DNA of 64,000 nucleotides from Natronolimnobius baerhuensis (GTDB lineage: Archaea; Halobacteriota; Halobacteria; Halobacteriales; Natrialbaceae), in NCBI RefSeq assembly GCF_002177135.1, contig NZ_MWPH01000001.1, forward strand, positions 1,054,001-1,118,000, written 5' to 3'. Shown here piece after piece: positions 16,732 to 25,752 of the stretch. The stretch's first letter is position 1, and every line of letters starts with the position of its first letter. The position numbers and the translations under genes are program-made. Under the pieces are notes generated by a model. That model was not told where the DNA came from, did not search any database, and worked only from the letters and a program-made list of their open reading frames with translations.

Positions 16732-18495
16732 ATGCAACGAGTTCTCTCGTCACCGTGGTCTCTGGTGGAGTCACTGCAATGGGCACCGTACTTGCCGTTC
16801 GTTTTCGCCTCGTTCGTGATCTGTAGCGTGCTGGCCGCCATCGGGTGGCGCTACCGCGAACAGCCGGCCGCCGTTCCGTTCTCGGTCATGATGAGCGGCT
16901 GTGCGCTCTATGCCGGGACGAAAATCCTCGAGTACGCGACAACCTCGCTCGAGTGGAGCGTCTTCTGGTGGCGACTCCAGTACCTCGGCTGGGTCCTCGT
17001 CCCGCCGGGAGCGTTGCTGTTCGCGCTGGAGTACACCCGACGGGAGTATTTGGAAACGCGCACGCTGATCGCAGCACTGGCGGTCGTGCCGGCAGTGACG
17101 CTCGTATTCGCCCTGTTTCCCTGGACGCCGGAGTTCGTTATTCAGAACCCGACGATGGTTGACGTCGGCGAAATCGCCCACCTGGATTACGAGGTTGGCA
17201 TCTGGTATCACGTCGATACCGTCTACAGCTATCTGGTTCTCGCTCTCGCATTGTTGGTTCTGTTCAAGACGTTTATCGACACGACGCCCGGCCAGCGCAA
17301 CCAGGTCGCACTCCTCGCCGTCGGCCTCACGCCGCTCGTCGTCCTCCCCCCGGTGTACTACTATCTCCTCCCGTCGCTATTCGAGTTTACCGTCGAAATC
17401 GAGCCGTACCTGTACGTCTTCACCGGCGTGGTCTTCGCGTGGGGGCTGTTCAAGTACCAGGTGCTCGAGACGACGCCCGTGCCGTTCGAACTCCTGCTCG
17501 AGACGACGCCAAACGGCGTGATCGTCGTCAACCACGACCGGTGCGTCGTCGAGTTCAACGACGTCGCGTGTGACTTCTTGGACGTATCGGGACCGGTCGT
17601 CGGGCGAGCCCTCACCTCGCTCTCCGAACCCGCTGCGGAGGTCGACGCCGTGATCGCGGGCGAACGCGACCCGCCACTGCAGATCGACACCGCCATCTAC
17701 GACGTGTCAACGACGCCGCTTACCGACACTCGAGGTGGTCGATACGGCACGCACGTTGTCGTCCAGGACATCACCAAGCGCGTCCAGTACGACCAGCTCC
17801 TGGAGCGACACAACGAGCAACTCGAGACGCTAAACCAGATGCTCCGTCACGACATCCGCAACGATACGATGATCGCCCTCGGCTGGGCAGAGGTTCTCGA
17901 CGACCTGCTCGAAGACACGCCCGCAGCCGACGACGCGGAGCCCATCCTCGAGCGGATCGATGAGTCGGTTCACCACATCGTCAATCTCACTGAGATTGCA
18001 ACCGAACTCTCCCAGCCGGTTGCCACGGCCGAGGAGTGGGAGCAGTCGATCTCGCTCGAGGGAGTGCTGACCCAGGAAGTACAGAAGGCGAGCGAGGCGT
18101 TTCCGGAGGCGACGTTCGAACTGCACGACCCGCCGGATGTCGACGTCGCGGCCGACAGCGCGCTCTCGTCGGCGGTCAGCAACCTGCTTCGGAACGCCGT
18201 GATCCACAACGACGCGGAGACGCCGCGGGTCGATGTCTCAGTAGAAGCGACAAACGGGCAGGTCGACGTTCGAATCGCGGACAACGGCCCCGGAATCCCG
18301 GCGTCGATACGCGACGATCTGTTCGAGCGCGGCGTCACGGGCGAGCAAAGCGGTGGCACCGGGTTGGGTCTGCACCTCGTCCAGACGTTCATCAGGTGGT
18401 ACGGCGGCTCGGTCGAGGTCTCGGACAACGAGCCCACCGGGACGGTGTTTACGATCACGCTGCCGACGACCGACCAGCAGACGTCGCTCGCCTGA
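16732..18495 (+). CDS. 7TM-type sensor histidine kinase
   Basis: About 587 residues. The first 230 carry seven hydrophobic helices (7TM histidine-kinase N-terminal domain) with the diagnostic WWRLQYLGWVLVPPGALLFALEYT segment. A PAS-like domain (ETTPNGVIVVNHDRCVVEFND) follows, then the phosphoacceptor helix LNQMLRHDIRNDTM and an ATPase domain with N box LLRNAVIHND, G1 DNGPGIP and G2 GGTGLGLHLV. The ATG at 16732 was chosen; an in-frame GTG at 16720 is an alternative. The 75 codons before it are Arg/Ser-rich, unlike a membrane N-terminus. No response regulator is adjacent; the stimulus is unknown. Confidence 0.9.
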   Translation: MQRVLSSPWSLVESLQWAPYLPFVFASFVICSVLAAIGWRYREQPAAVPFSVMMSGCALYAGTKILEYATTSLEWSVFWWRLQYLGWVLVPPGALLFALEYTRREYLETRTLIAALAVVPAVTLVFALFPWTPEFVIQNPTMVDVGEIAHLDYEVGIWYHVDTVYSYLVLALALLVLFKTFIDTTPGQRNQVALLAVGLTPLVVLPPVYYYLLPSLFEFTVEIEPYLYVFTGVVFAWGLFKYQVLETTPVPFELLLETTPNGVIVVNHDRCVVEFNDVACDFLDVSGPVVGRALTSLSEPAAEVDAVIAGERDPPLQIDTAIYDVSTTPLTDTRGGRYGTHVVVQDITKRVQYDQLLERHNEQLETLNQMLRHDIRNDTMIALGWAEVLDDLLEDTPAADDAEPILERIDESVHHIVNLTEIATELSQPVATAEEWEQSISLEGVLTQEVQKASEAFPEATFELHDPPDVDVAADSALSSAVSNLLRNAVIHNDAETPRVDVSVEATNGQVDVRIADNGPGIPASIRDDLFERGVTGEQSGGTGLGLHLVQTFIRWYGGSVEVSDNEPTGTVFTITLPTTDQQTSLA

Positions 18496-18699
18496 GGCGG
18501 CGTCAGCAGTGTCCAGTTGTGAAATCGTCGAGTCAATCACGGAACCAGTCCCGGACAGCACACGGGCTCGAGGTATCGACCGGACCGTTTGTTCGTCTCG
18601 AGTACGGCACGACTCGAGCAACCCCATCTCGAGACCTGTCACACGGAGCCGAATCACCCCACACACCAGTAGATATAAGTCACAACCAGTCAACAAATT
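18496..18699. other. Spacer before the structured RNA candidate
   Basis: No gene or transposase remnant is visible. It holds several CTCGAG hexamers and, at 18670-18680, an AT-rich GATATAAG that could be a TATA box about 25-30 nt upstream of the structured element. Confidence 0.4.
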
Positions 18700-18790
18700 A
18701 CACGGAAGCCGGTCTCCGCGGGGGTACGCAAATGCCCCGGGTGCTGAGACACCCGAGACGGGCTTCCAGCCGAGAGGCTTGAAGCCATGA
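18700..18790 (+). ncRNA. Three-way-junction RNA candidate, TnpB/IS1341-end-like
   Basis: Paired regions visible in the DNA: P1 18704-18716 with 18755-18767 (13 pairs, one mismatch); inside it P2 CGGGG 18719-18723 with CCCCG 18735-18739 and P3 (G)GGTG 18739-18743 with CACCC 18750-18754 closing a CTGAGA loop; after it P4 AGCC/GGCT with a GAGA tetraloop (18768-18779) and then GAAGCCATGAATCC. A TATA-like GATATAAG lies about 30 nt upstream. The 3' portion resembles the ends of haloarchaeal IS200/IS605-IS1341 elements that yield omega-type (reRNA) guides, but no tnpB is near. This identity is from memory of such elements and is inferred; an untranslated leader of the zinc-finger gene is the alternative. 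Confidence 0.5.
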
Positions 18791-18878
18791 ATCCGTACAT
18801 TCTACCGGGATATAAACATCCCGCACGAGTGACGTATCGACACGAATCAACAGCGACGGCTATCACGCTCGAGGAGCG

Positions 18879-19037
18879 ATGACGACTGAGAACGACACAG
18901 AGTCAGGCCCCTCGTTCCCCGAGTGTCCCACCTGCGGCGAAGCCGTCGTCGTCACCGTCGTCTCCGAGCCAGCCGTTGGCACCGCCAGCCCGTGTGGCTG
19001 TCGGGTAATTCCGTCCGCCCTCGAGTTCGACGAGTAG
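18879..19037 (+). CDS. 52-residue zinc-finger protein
   Basis: A short ORF begins at ATG 18879, preceded by GAGGAG four bases before. The product has an acidic Ser/Thr-rich N-terminus, then FPECPTCGEAVVVTV, then ASPCGCRVIPSALEFDE. The four Cys (two CPxC/CxC-type knuckles) suggest a zinc ribbon. Many such micro zinc-finger proteins exist in haloarchaea, mostly of unknown role. It lies about 90 nt after the RNA candidate and is convergent with the type IIG enzyme. T-runs at 19078-19083 and 19092-19097 may end its transcript. Confidence 0.65.
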   Translation: MTTENDTESGPSFPECPTCGEAVVVTVVSEPAVGTASPCGCRVIPSALEFDE

Positions 19038-19077
19038 GGCGGACCCCTAGGGATTCGGGATTGGGAGGTGGCGGTTA

Positions 19078-19097
19078 TTTTTTGTCCGGGTTGTTTT
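19078..19097 (+). terminator. T-rich terminator candidate
   Basis: Two runs of T (six at 19078-19083 and five to six near 19092-19097) follow the zinc-finger gene before the convergent restriction-modification gene ends at 19106. Oligo-T signals are the usual archaeal terminators. Confidence 0.45.
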
Positions 19098-19105
19098 TGC
19101 GTTCG

Positions 19106-22100
19106 CTACTCTCCAACAGCTTCCTCAACGATCTCTATTTCTTCCTCAGTCAGCCCGTACAACTCGTAGACGATTTCATCTATCAGCTGGTCCGTTTTCT
19201 CGATTTTCGCCTCGAGTTCCTCAGCGCGGGCTTTGGTCTCGAGGTAACTCTCGAGGCCGTCTTCGACATCTGCGACGGCGGGCAGGGTGAGCTTTTGGAG
19301 GCGATCCACGAGCGAGTTGGTCTTGGTTGCGGTTTCGCGGAAGTTGGCGAAGCCGCCGGCTTCATCCACGGCGACGGGGACGAACGCCTCGATCAGGTCG
19401 GCTTCGGTTTCGGTGAGGTCCGAAATTCGGAGTGCGGGTTCGAACTCGGTTTCGGTGTACCCCCAACGGTCTGTTTCATACTCGTCGTCGTTTTCTGGTT
19501 TGTAGCGCGCGGTGAGTTGGATCTCAAGACTAATCTCGGAATTCCGTACAACCTCAACGGAACCAACCCGCAAGTTCTCACGCTCTTCGGTAGTCTCGCT
19601 GAGGATAGAATTCGCTACTCCCTTTGGGGGTTCCACTAAGCCAATCTCATTCAGTGAATGACCATCCTCGAATGTACCAAGATGATCATGGATGTTTAAA
19701 TTCAAATCGTATCGACTATTCGACTTCTCCATTAAGTGTTTTCCAAGGCCATCCAATAGATCATGTGTTTCTTGGTTTTTCCCGATTGAATACTTCTTTT
19801 TCAAAGACTTCTTATTGTATTGTGTGATTGACTCGATATCTGGTGTGTTCTCTTCTTCTTCAAAGTCAATCGACGGAATCGGGAGAGAGCGAGTTTCCGA
19901 TAGAACAATTTTAGGGAAATCATCTCTCAGTGCCACTGCAGATCTCCGAACCTGATAATACGACAAAGCAGCTGAGTTCAGGATTGCCAACAAATACCCC
20001 GCCCCATAATGATCGTTATCTATCAGGATACTCTGGTGTGACTTGTTTGTGACGAAGTCCTTATCGGTGAGAACTAGCTGAAGTCTAAATTGCCTACTGA
20101 TCAATTCCCGTAGAATGAGTCGCTCACCAGTAAAGTATTTCTCTGGCTTATATTCAGCAATTCCATCATGGTATTCTACATATTGGTTGCCACTCACAGA
20201 ATATTTATAACGGCGAAGTTGGCCATCTAATCCAGTAGCATAGTCCTCTCCCCCATCATCAGTGAGATCAAATGGAGTTATTCCACGCTGAACATCTGCA
20301 ATTACAGACAGATCTATTCCGTTTCTAGCTATTTTCTCACTTATATCCAACTCGCTCTTATTCATATATGATAAGAAGCCATATTCGTTATCCGAATCAA
20401 GATGAGAAGAGAACCATCTAGAGTAATTCACATCCGAGGATTTCTCGGAATCATGGTCGATAGATGAGATGTTCTCTTTCCGGCCATAGTTTATTACAGA
20501 CAGAGAATCTGTGATATCTGGTGCAGTGCTTACTTGGTTAGATCGAGGGTATAAAATGAATACAGATGAGTCTACATATGCATCTTCGAAGACATCATAT
20601 GGAAGATTCACTATACTATTTAATCCGACATCATGAACCAACCATGATCTGAATTTACTATAATTGTCGGAGGTTTGCCACCCACTTGGGAGAATAAATC
20701 CTATGTAGCCGTTCTGAGTGCAGATATCGGGAGACAGTTTGGTGAATAGCGCAAATGTGTCAGTAGTCGACTTTGAAATAGAATAAACATTAGATGCGTA
20801 TTCAATGGTCTCCTCTCCCAAGTTTGCTCCCCAAGGCGGATTCCCAATCACCGCATCAAACCCAGCATCCGCTCGCTTCTCCCCATCCTGATCAAAGAAA
20901 ACCTCCGGAAACTCGAGTTCCCAGTGGAAAAACGCCTCGCCCTCAGCCATCGCCTGCGCTGATTGGAACCAGCCTTCCTCGCGCACGTCGGCCCACTTGT
21001 CTTCGTCGTCGATTGCACCCGCCATCCGCTCGTAGGCCCCCTCGGGCACGTCCAGATCGAATCGCTCCGCCGTGTGGACGTTCGTCAACTCGAACAACCG
21101 CTGGTAGAACGGATCGCTTCGCACCTCGTCGTACAACTCCTCCATCGACTTGATGTCCTCGAGCGTCTCGTTATCGATCTCGAGCAACTCCTGCACGCGG
21201 TCCATGACGTGATCGAGCGTCCGCTCACGAACACGGGCAAACGACTGCTGGAGCGTCAGTTGCCCACCGTCGTCCTCGGCGTCCGCACCGTTCGACAGCA
21301 CCGCCGTCACGTCCGACCCAACCAGCGAGTTGCCCGCCTTCAAGTGGTGGTCCAGAAACGCCAGCGGCTGATCCGCCGCGAGCGTCTCGAGCCACATCGA
21401 GAGCTTCGCGAGTTCGACCGCCATCCCGTTCAAGTCCACGCCGTAGATGCACTCCTTCGCCACGTCCCGGCGCACTCGCTGCTCGTCGAACGCCGTCGCC
21501 TCCTCGATCTCGCGCACCTCTTCCATCACCTGCTGAGCAAGATACTCCGTCGCCCGCGTCAGGAAGTGCCCGCTGCCCATCGCCGGATCGAGAATCGTCA
21601 GATCCAGCACCCGACGGTAAAACGCCCCGAGATACTCGTGCGTTCCCGTCTCGAAGCCCTGCTCCTGGAGGTCCGCCCGAATCTCGTCAATCAGCGGGTC
21701 GACCGTTTCCTCGACGATGTACGTCACCACGTAGTCCGGCGTGTAGTACGCCCCCGTGGCCTTGCGCTCGCCCTCGTCGTTGACGACATACAGCCCACCC
21801 GAATCGACGGTCTCGACCGCGTCCGCAACCGACACCTCCGTTGCGGGTTCCCAGACCTGCCCGCCATCTTCCGACACCGCCGCGTAGTCCTCCGGCGCGA
21901 TTCGGAACTGATGCTCGAGCAGTCCCTCGTAGACGCTGCCCAGATGCCGTGTATCCAAATCCGCGTAGTCGGCCAGCACGTACCGCCCCTCGTCGTTTTC
22001 GGTCGTCGAAATCCGGTAGATAACCTCCGCGAGATAGCGGTTGCTCACCTGATGGTTCGTCAGGAACTCGTGGTTCTCCTGATTGAACAGCCCGCCGTTG

Positions 22101-23209
22101 TACGGCGGAATCCCCAGCGACTCCTCGCCTTCGTCGACCAGCCGAAACAGATCCTCGAGCCGACTCCACATTGTCGTCGAGTGCTCGCTGTAGGTGTCGA
22201 AGCCGTCGTCAACCTCGCCGATTTCCTCGTGAATCTCGAGTCGCAGTTCGTTCAGGCTGAAGTTCTCCTCGTACTCCGTGACAGCGTCGCCACCCTCCGG
22301 GTGAATAAGCCCTCGCGACTCGGCGTAGAGGACGAACATCAGCCGGTACAGCAACACCAGCGACTGCTCTTTCAGCGCCCCGAGTGCAGCCGCATCGTCC
22401 GGATCGATATCGAGATCGTTCGTTTCGGCGAACCCACGCCCGAGCACCCGCAACGCGGTGAAGACGTTATCTTGCAGATCCTCTCCTAACTCCTGGGCGA
22501 CGGTCTCGCTTTCCGACCAGACCGAATCGAGAAACGTCGATCCCGAAGACTCCTGAAACGCCTCCGGTCGAAAGAAGACGTAGAAATATTTGAACGCCTC
22601 AAGGTTGCCGCGCTCGAGCAATGCAGGGAGATCGACCTCGTAGTACGTCTGCGTCTCGTAGTCGTTCGTCCCGTAGAGTCGCCACTTGCGCCCGTTCGTG
22701 AGCACGCCCCACTGAATCGTCTCGGGCGTCCGCTCGAGATAGTGTTTGATCTGGTGGGAGGCGTTTCGATACGGCCGCTGCTCACTAAACCGAGTCGTGA
22801 AGTCGGCATCCCACTGTTTTGCTTCCAGCAACCCAACTGCGCGTTCGAATAGATCAGTCGTGTCCTCGGTACTGAGGTACACTTCGGCGGCGTCTCGCCG
22901 ACTTGTCGAATCCTCGAAGAGCAGTTCGTCGACGTAGCCACCACCCTCCGGCAGCGTCGTCTCGACGTTCGTCCCGAACCCGAGCACGTCGAGCACCTCG
23001 TCGATCCAGTTGTCGATCAGCGCATCTTCCTTGTACCCATCCACCAGTCCGGACTCGAGGTCGGACAGCGACTGCAACTGCTCCATCGCTGCCCGCGCAG
23101 CCTCGTCACAGTCCCACTCATCGCGCTCCTGTACGCGCTCGTCGAGATAGTGTCCAGAGAAGAGATTCGAATTTGCGTATGGCCGATCCGACAGCGTCGC
23201 CTGACTCAT
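19106..23209 (-). CDS. Type IIG restriction-modification enzyme (Eco57I/MmeI-like)
   Basis: One 1367-residue chain appears to hold nuclease, methyltransferase and specificity functions. Near the N-terminus VDELLF (about 91) and LLEAKQWD (about 126-132) form a PD-(D/E)xK-type nuclease pattern. Methyltransferase motif I is DPAMGSGHFL (about 538) and motif IV is NPPW (about 790), an N6-adenine signature. The next 400 residues should be the target-recognition domain, and the end is a coiled coil. The stretch encoding about residues 800-1190 (19640-20810) is AT-rich and lacks CTCGAG, unlike both flanks, so the specificity part looks recently exchanged. No partner subunits, BREX or DISARM genes are adjacent; a solitary type IIG enzyme fits best. 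Confidence 0.85.
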   Translation of the reverse strand: MSQATLSDRPYANSNLFSGHYLDERVQERDEWDCDEAARAAMEQLQSLSDLESGLVDGYKEDALIDNWIDEVLDVLGFGTNVETTLPEGGGYVDELLFEDSTSRRDAAEVYLSTEDTTDLFERAVGLLEAKQWDADFTTRFSEQRPYRNASHQIKHYLERTPETIQWGVLTNGRKWRLYGTNDYETQTYYEVDLPALLERGNLEAFKYFYVFFRPEAFQESSGSTFLDSVWSESETVAQELGEDLQDNVFTALRVLGRGFAETNDLDIDPDDAAALGALKEQSLVLLYRLMFVLYAESRGLIHPEGGDAVTEYEENFSLNELRLEIHEEIGEVDDGFDTYSEHSTTMWSRLEDLFRLVDEGEESLGIPPYNGGLFNQENHEFLTNHQVSNRYLAEVIYRISTTENDEGRYVLADYADLDTRHLGSVYEGLLEHQFRIAPEDYAAVSEDGGQVWEPATEVSVADAVETVDSGGLYVVNDEGERKATGAYYTPDYVVTYIVEETVDPLIDEIRADLQEQGFETGTHEYLGAFYRRVLDLTILDPAMGSGHFLTRATEYLAQQVMEEVREIEEATAFDEQRVRRDVAKECIYGVDLNGMAVELAKLSMWLETLAADQPLAFLDHHLKAGNSLVGSDVTAVLSNGADAEDDGGQLTLQQSFARVRERTLDHVMDRVQELLEIDNETLEDIKSMEELYDEVRSDPFYQRLFELTNVHTAERFDLDVPEGAYERMAGAIDDEDKWADVREEGWFQSAQAMAEGEAFFHWELEFPEVFFDQDGEKRADAGFDAVIGNPPWGANLGEETIEYASNVYSISKSTTDTFALFTKLSPDICTQNGYIGFILPSGWQTSDNYSKFRSWLVHDVGLNSIVNLPYDVFEDAYVDSSVFILYPRSNQVSTAPDITDSLSVINYGRKENISSIDHDSEKSSDVNYSRWFSSHLDSDNEYGFLSYMNKSELDISEKIARNGIDLSVIADVQRGITPFDLTDDGGEDYATGLDGQLRRYKYSVSGNQYVEYHDGIAEYKPEKYFTGERLILRELISRQFRLQLVLTDKDFVTNKSHQSILIDNDHYGAGYLLAILNSAALSYYQVRRSAVALRDDFPKIVLSETRSLPIPSIDFEEEENTPDIESITQYNKKSLKKKYSIGKNQETHDLLDGLGKHLMEKSNSRYDLNLNIHDHLGTFEDGHSLNEIGLVEPPKGVANSILSETTEERENLRVGSVEVVRNSEISLEIQLTARYKPENDDEYETDRWGYTETEFEPALRISDLTETEADLIEAFVPVAVDEAGGFANFRETATKTNSLVDRLQKLTLPAVADVEDGLESYLETKARAEELEAKIEKTDQLIDEIVYELYGLTEEEIEIVEEAVGE

Positions 23210-23301
23210 GATACTCCAACCCTGGAATTGTCATGATATGAAACCATTGGTCGAGTTGATGCTCGAGTCCGGCTGTTTGCGTTTCGTTTCCCACGGAGTA
23301 T

Positions 23302-24120
23302 TTAGACAGTCAATAGGATGAGCGAATACGCCGCCGCACCGGCGGCGAACGCCCAGAATCGACTTTGACGTTCGGATGGCAACTCCTCTTTGATGACGTT
23401 CAAGATAACGCCGCCCGAGAGAAACGCGAACAACAATGCGAGAGCGAACTCGCTGATCGCCGTGACGGCACCGACGACAAAGCCGAACAGCACCGCCCCG
23501 GCGAGCAACCACCGGCCGTACCGGTGATAGACCCGGCCGTGATGCTCGCGAAGGCCGACGTCGTTCACCATGAAGTGCAGCGCCATCGCGACGAAAAAGA
23601 AGGTGACGCTCGTCACCCCCGGCTCTTCCTGATGAACCAGCAGATAGCCAATCAGAGCGTTGTACGCCCCGAACGAACCCGCATGAATCCAGAACACGCC
23701 GTCCGGGAATCGATCCGAACGCTCGCTGCTCCCGCTCGCGACGCCGCCGTCCGGAGCCGACGCCGAGTGGTCGGCGTCGTCCGACTCGAGGCCCTCCCCA
23801 GGACCAATACCGATCACGGCGAAGCGCTCGAGGCCGTAGAAGACGACGAATCCCGCGAGCGTGACGAGGTAGATGTGGTAGTCGATGGCCGCCAGAATCG
23901 TCCCGCTCTCGTCGACGGTCTCCGCCGCCTCGCCGACCTCCGGCAGGATGTGGACGAAGACGTACGCGACCGACACGCCGCCCGCGAGCGACAGCCACCG
24001 ACTGCGCGGCACCGCGTCGATAAACGAGAGTCGTCCGACGAACACATGCACGGCCGCGAGACAAAGCGCGTACAGCGCGGCGAGCACCGCAAGGACGCCG
24101 TCAAGAGGCGCTGCAAGCAT
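23302..24120 (-). CDS. ZIP-like integral membrane protein
   Basis: The 272-residue protein has about eight hydrophobic helices. Polar residues recur in the helices as in ZIP metal transporters: YVFVHILPEVGE in helix 2, HIYLVTLAG, a His-rich region with ALHFMVNDVGLREHHGRVYH, and FLSGGVILNVIKEELP near the end. A short acidic loop (about 130-155) separates the two halves. The assignment to the ZIP superfamily is inferred from these patterns; the metal ligands HNxxE/HExxH are not classical, so transport is not assured. The start MLAAPLDG (24120) avoids an upstream stretch without membrane character. Confidence 0.6.
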   Translation of the reverse strand: MLAAPLDGVLAVLAALYALCLAAVHVFVGRLSFIDAVPRSRWLSLAGGVSVAYVFVHILPEVGEAAETVDESGTILAAIDYHIYLVTLAGFVVFYGLERFAVIGIGPGEGLESDDADHSASAPDGGVASGSSERSDRFPDGVFWIHAGSFGAYNALIGYLLVHQEEPGVTSVTFFFVAMALHFMVNDVGLREHHGRVYHRYGRWLLAGAVLFGFVVGAVTAISEFALALLFAFLSGGVILNVIKEELPSERQSRFWAFAAGAAAYSLILLTV

Positions 24121-24719
24121 CGCTTCCGACACTATCCGTGGCCACCTCGCCGGTCTCGAGTCCCAGTCGACGCCATACCGTACAGATGCCACTCAGGAAC
24201 TTGATTCAAGAGGGTGCATCCTCGAGTCGCCCCTCCAAACACAGTCCACCCATGGCGCGTGCTGGCGGCGGCTCGAGCCGACTCGAGCGAGAGCCGCCGC
24301 GATCCGCGCGAGGGGCGAGTGAGCGAGTGTGCGAGCGAACGAGTCGGCTGGGGAGGCGTGGGATCGGGTGGGACTGAAAGGGGTCGGCGTGGTCGAGTGT
24401 CCCCGACGACGTAAGCACGCGAGCGGTGCGAGCGCGCACAGCGAGTCGCGGACAGCTCGAGCGCGTCGAGGGCTTTCTGGGCGTTATTATAGGAGTCAAA
24501 CAACGAGCGGTCGTACTTCCACTCGAGAAACGTGCTGTCCCTTCTACTCGGGAAATCGTTTGTTCCAGAAATGGTGGGGAGGGGATGTGAACAACGTCCA
24601 GACGTGCTCGCTCACGGCTGCGCCGTTCGCTGCGCGCGACTGGCCTCGTTCAAATCCCTCCATGTCGTTTTCCACTCGAGAGACTCCTCACTCCGTTCGT
24701 CGTTGTCTCTCGCGAAAAA
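24121..24719. other. GC-rich intergenic region with tRNA-Ser relic
   Basis: About 600 bases between the ZIP-like gene and tRNA-Ser. 24230-24470 is GC-rich with many GCGAG/CGAGC units and imperfect inverted repeats around CTCGAG. The right part contains a duplicated fragment of the tRNA-Ser 3' end (24573-24592) and repeated flanking sequence. Several open frames here are low-complexity and not called. Confidence 0.55.
24573..24592 (-). repeat. Duplicated tRNA-Ser 3'-end fragment (att-like)
   Basis: Twenty bases match the 3' end of the tRNA-Ser gene at 24721-24740 with one mismatch, in the same orientation and 148 nt away. Both copies are also preceded by CACTCGAGA about 50 nt earlier, so a unit of about 150 nt appears to be duplicated. 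It could be the scar of an integrase attachment site or a local duplication. Confidence 0.65.
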
Positions 24720-24803
24720 CGGTGGGGAGGGGATTTGAACCCCTGAGGCTATACAGCCACCTGCTCTCAAGGCAGGCGCGTTGGGCCGCTTCGCTACCCC
24801 ACC
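24720..24803 (-). tRNA. tRNA-Ser (anticodon UGA)
   Basis: Minus-strand cloverleaf of 84 nt: acceptor GGTGGGG with CCCCACC, anticodon stem CCTGC/GCAGG around loop CTTGAGA (anticodon TGA), a long variable arm (TGGCTGTATAGCCTCA region) as expected for serine tRNA, and T-arm AGGGG-TTCAAAT-CCCCT. Discriminator G. No intron. Confidence 0.95.
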
Positions 24804-24826
24804 GCATCTGTGACTATCTCGGCTGG

Positions 24827-25594
24827 TTAAAAAGAGTTGTCGGTCTCTCGCCGCTCGAGCGACTCGTCCCCACCTACTTCCATCCCGATTTTCTCGAGCG
24901 CTGCCGCAGTCGCCGGTGCCCCCGGCCGATCCGTCTCCGCACGCGCCTCGAGCGCGGCGACCGTCGCACAGAGGCCGGACTCGGTCGCAATCGTCGGCAC
25001 CATCGGTGCGAAGCCAAGGCCCAGCCCGGCCGTTTTCGTCCGCCCGGCAAGCGTCGACAGCGACGGCGGCGCGTATGCATCCGTGAAATCAATCGGTGCG
25101 GTAAACGCCGCGAGATACGTCCGCCCGCCAGAGGACGGCCCGAGCACGACATCGTTGCGCCGCAGGGACATCGCCGCGCCGTCGACCTGCGAGCGCTCCA
25201 CCAGCGGGGCCGTCGGCTCGAGCACGCCCACGGTGTCGGCCTCCTCGCGCTCGAGCAGGTGCGTAACGGTGTTCCCAATGCGCGCCGCGTGCGTCGAGCC
25301 GACCTGGCGCTCGAAGCGCACGTCCTCGATATTCTCGAGCGCCGACGCAGCCAGGTCACGAACGATGGTTTCAGCATCCGTCTCCAGCTCCGAGACGACC
25401 GACTCGGGAAGCGTCTCCTCGTCACGGTAGTTTACCAGCAGCGTGCCACCGCTCGCTGCTACGGCGCGCAGGACATCGCTGGCCGCGGCTTCGTACAGCG
25501 ACGCGGCTTCGCCGGCGCTTATCGGCGTCGACTCGACGAGTGCGGACAGGACGTGACCCGCTCGAGGCGGGGAAACAGGAACGACCACAATCAT
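24827..25594 (-). CDS. DUF2064/CofC-like nucleotidyltransferase-fold protein
   Basis: The 255-residue protein begins MIVVVPVSPPRAGHVLSALVE and continues with AGEAASLYEAAASDVLRAV, RFERQVGSTHAARIGNTVTHLL, GVLEPTAPLVERSQVDGAAMSLRRNDVVLGPSSGGRTYLAAF and PIDFTDAYAPPSL. The order of strands and the VVLGPSSGGRTYLAAF segment resemble DUF2064 and CofC glycosyltransferase-A-like proteins. Whether it transfers a nucleotide or sugar is not clear, and no substrate is implied by the neighbours. Haloarchaeal homologues are annotated only as hypothetical. Confidence 0.65.
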   Translation of the reverse strand: MIVVVPVSPPRAGHVLSALVESTPISAGEAASLYEAAASDVLRAVAASGGTLLVNYRDEETLPESVVSELETDAETIVRDLAASALENIEDVRFERQVGSTHAARIGNTVTHLLEREEADTVGVLEPTAPLVERSQVDGAAMSLRRNDVVLGPSSGGRTYLAAFTAPIDFTDAYAPPSLSTLAGRTKTAGLGLGFAPMVPTIATESGLCATVAALEARAETDRPGAPATAAALEKIGMEVGGDESLERRETDNSF

Positions 25595-25752
25595 ACTGTC
25601 ATCTCCGACGGCGTCGTCCTTGAACGCGGCGTTTTACCAACCGTTGATTCCACCGTCTTGCATATCGAGCTAAACGAGACGAGCCGCTCGAGTCGCGGCG
25701 ACGATCATCGAGCGCCCGTACGATTACGTCACTCGAGCGTGTTCACGGCGAT

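Noticed and set aside
18739-18754. TPP riboswitch suggested by CTGAGA
   Set aside because: Only the hexamer matches; the second conserved half of the TPP aptamer is missing and the downstream gene is not a thiamine gene.
20963-22489. 508-codon open frame on the plus strand
   Set aside because: It is antisense to the type IIG gene, is Arg/His/Val-rich and has no recognisable motif; a mirror effect of GC-rich codon bias.
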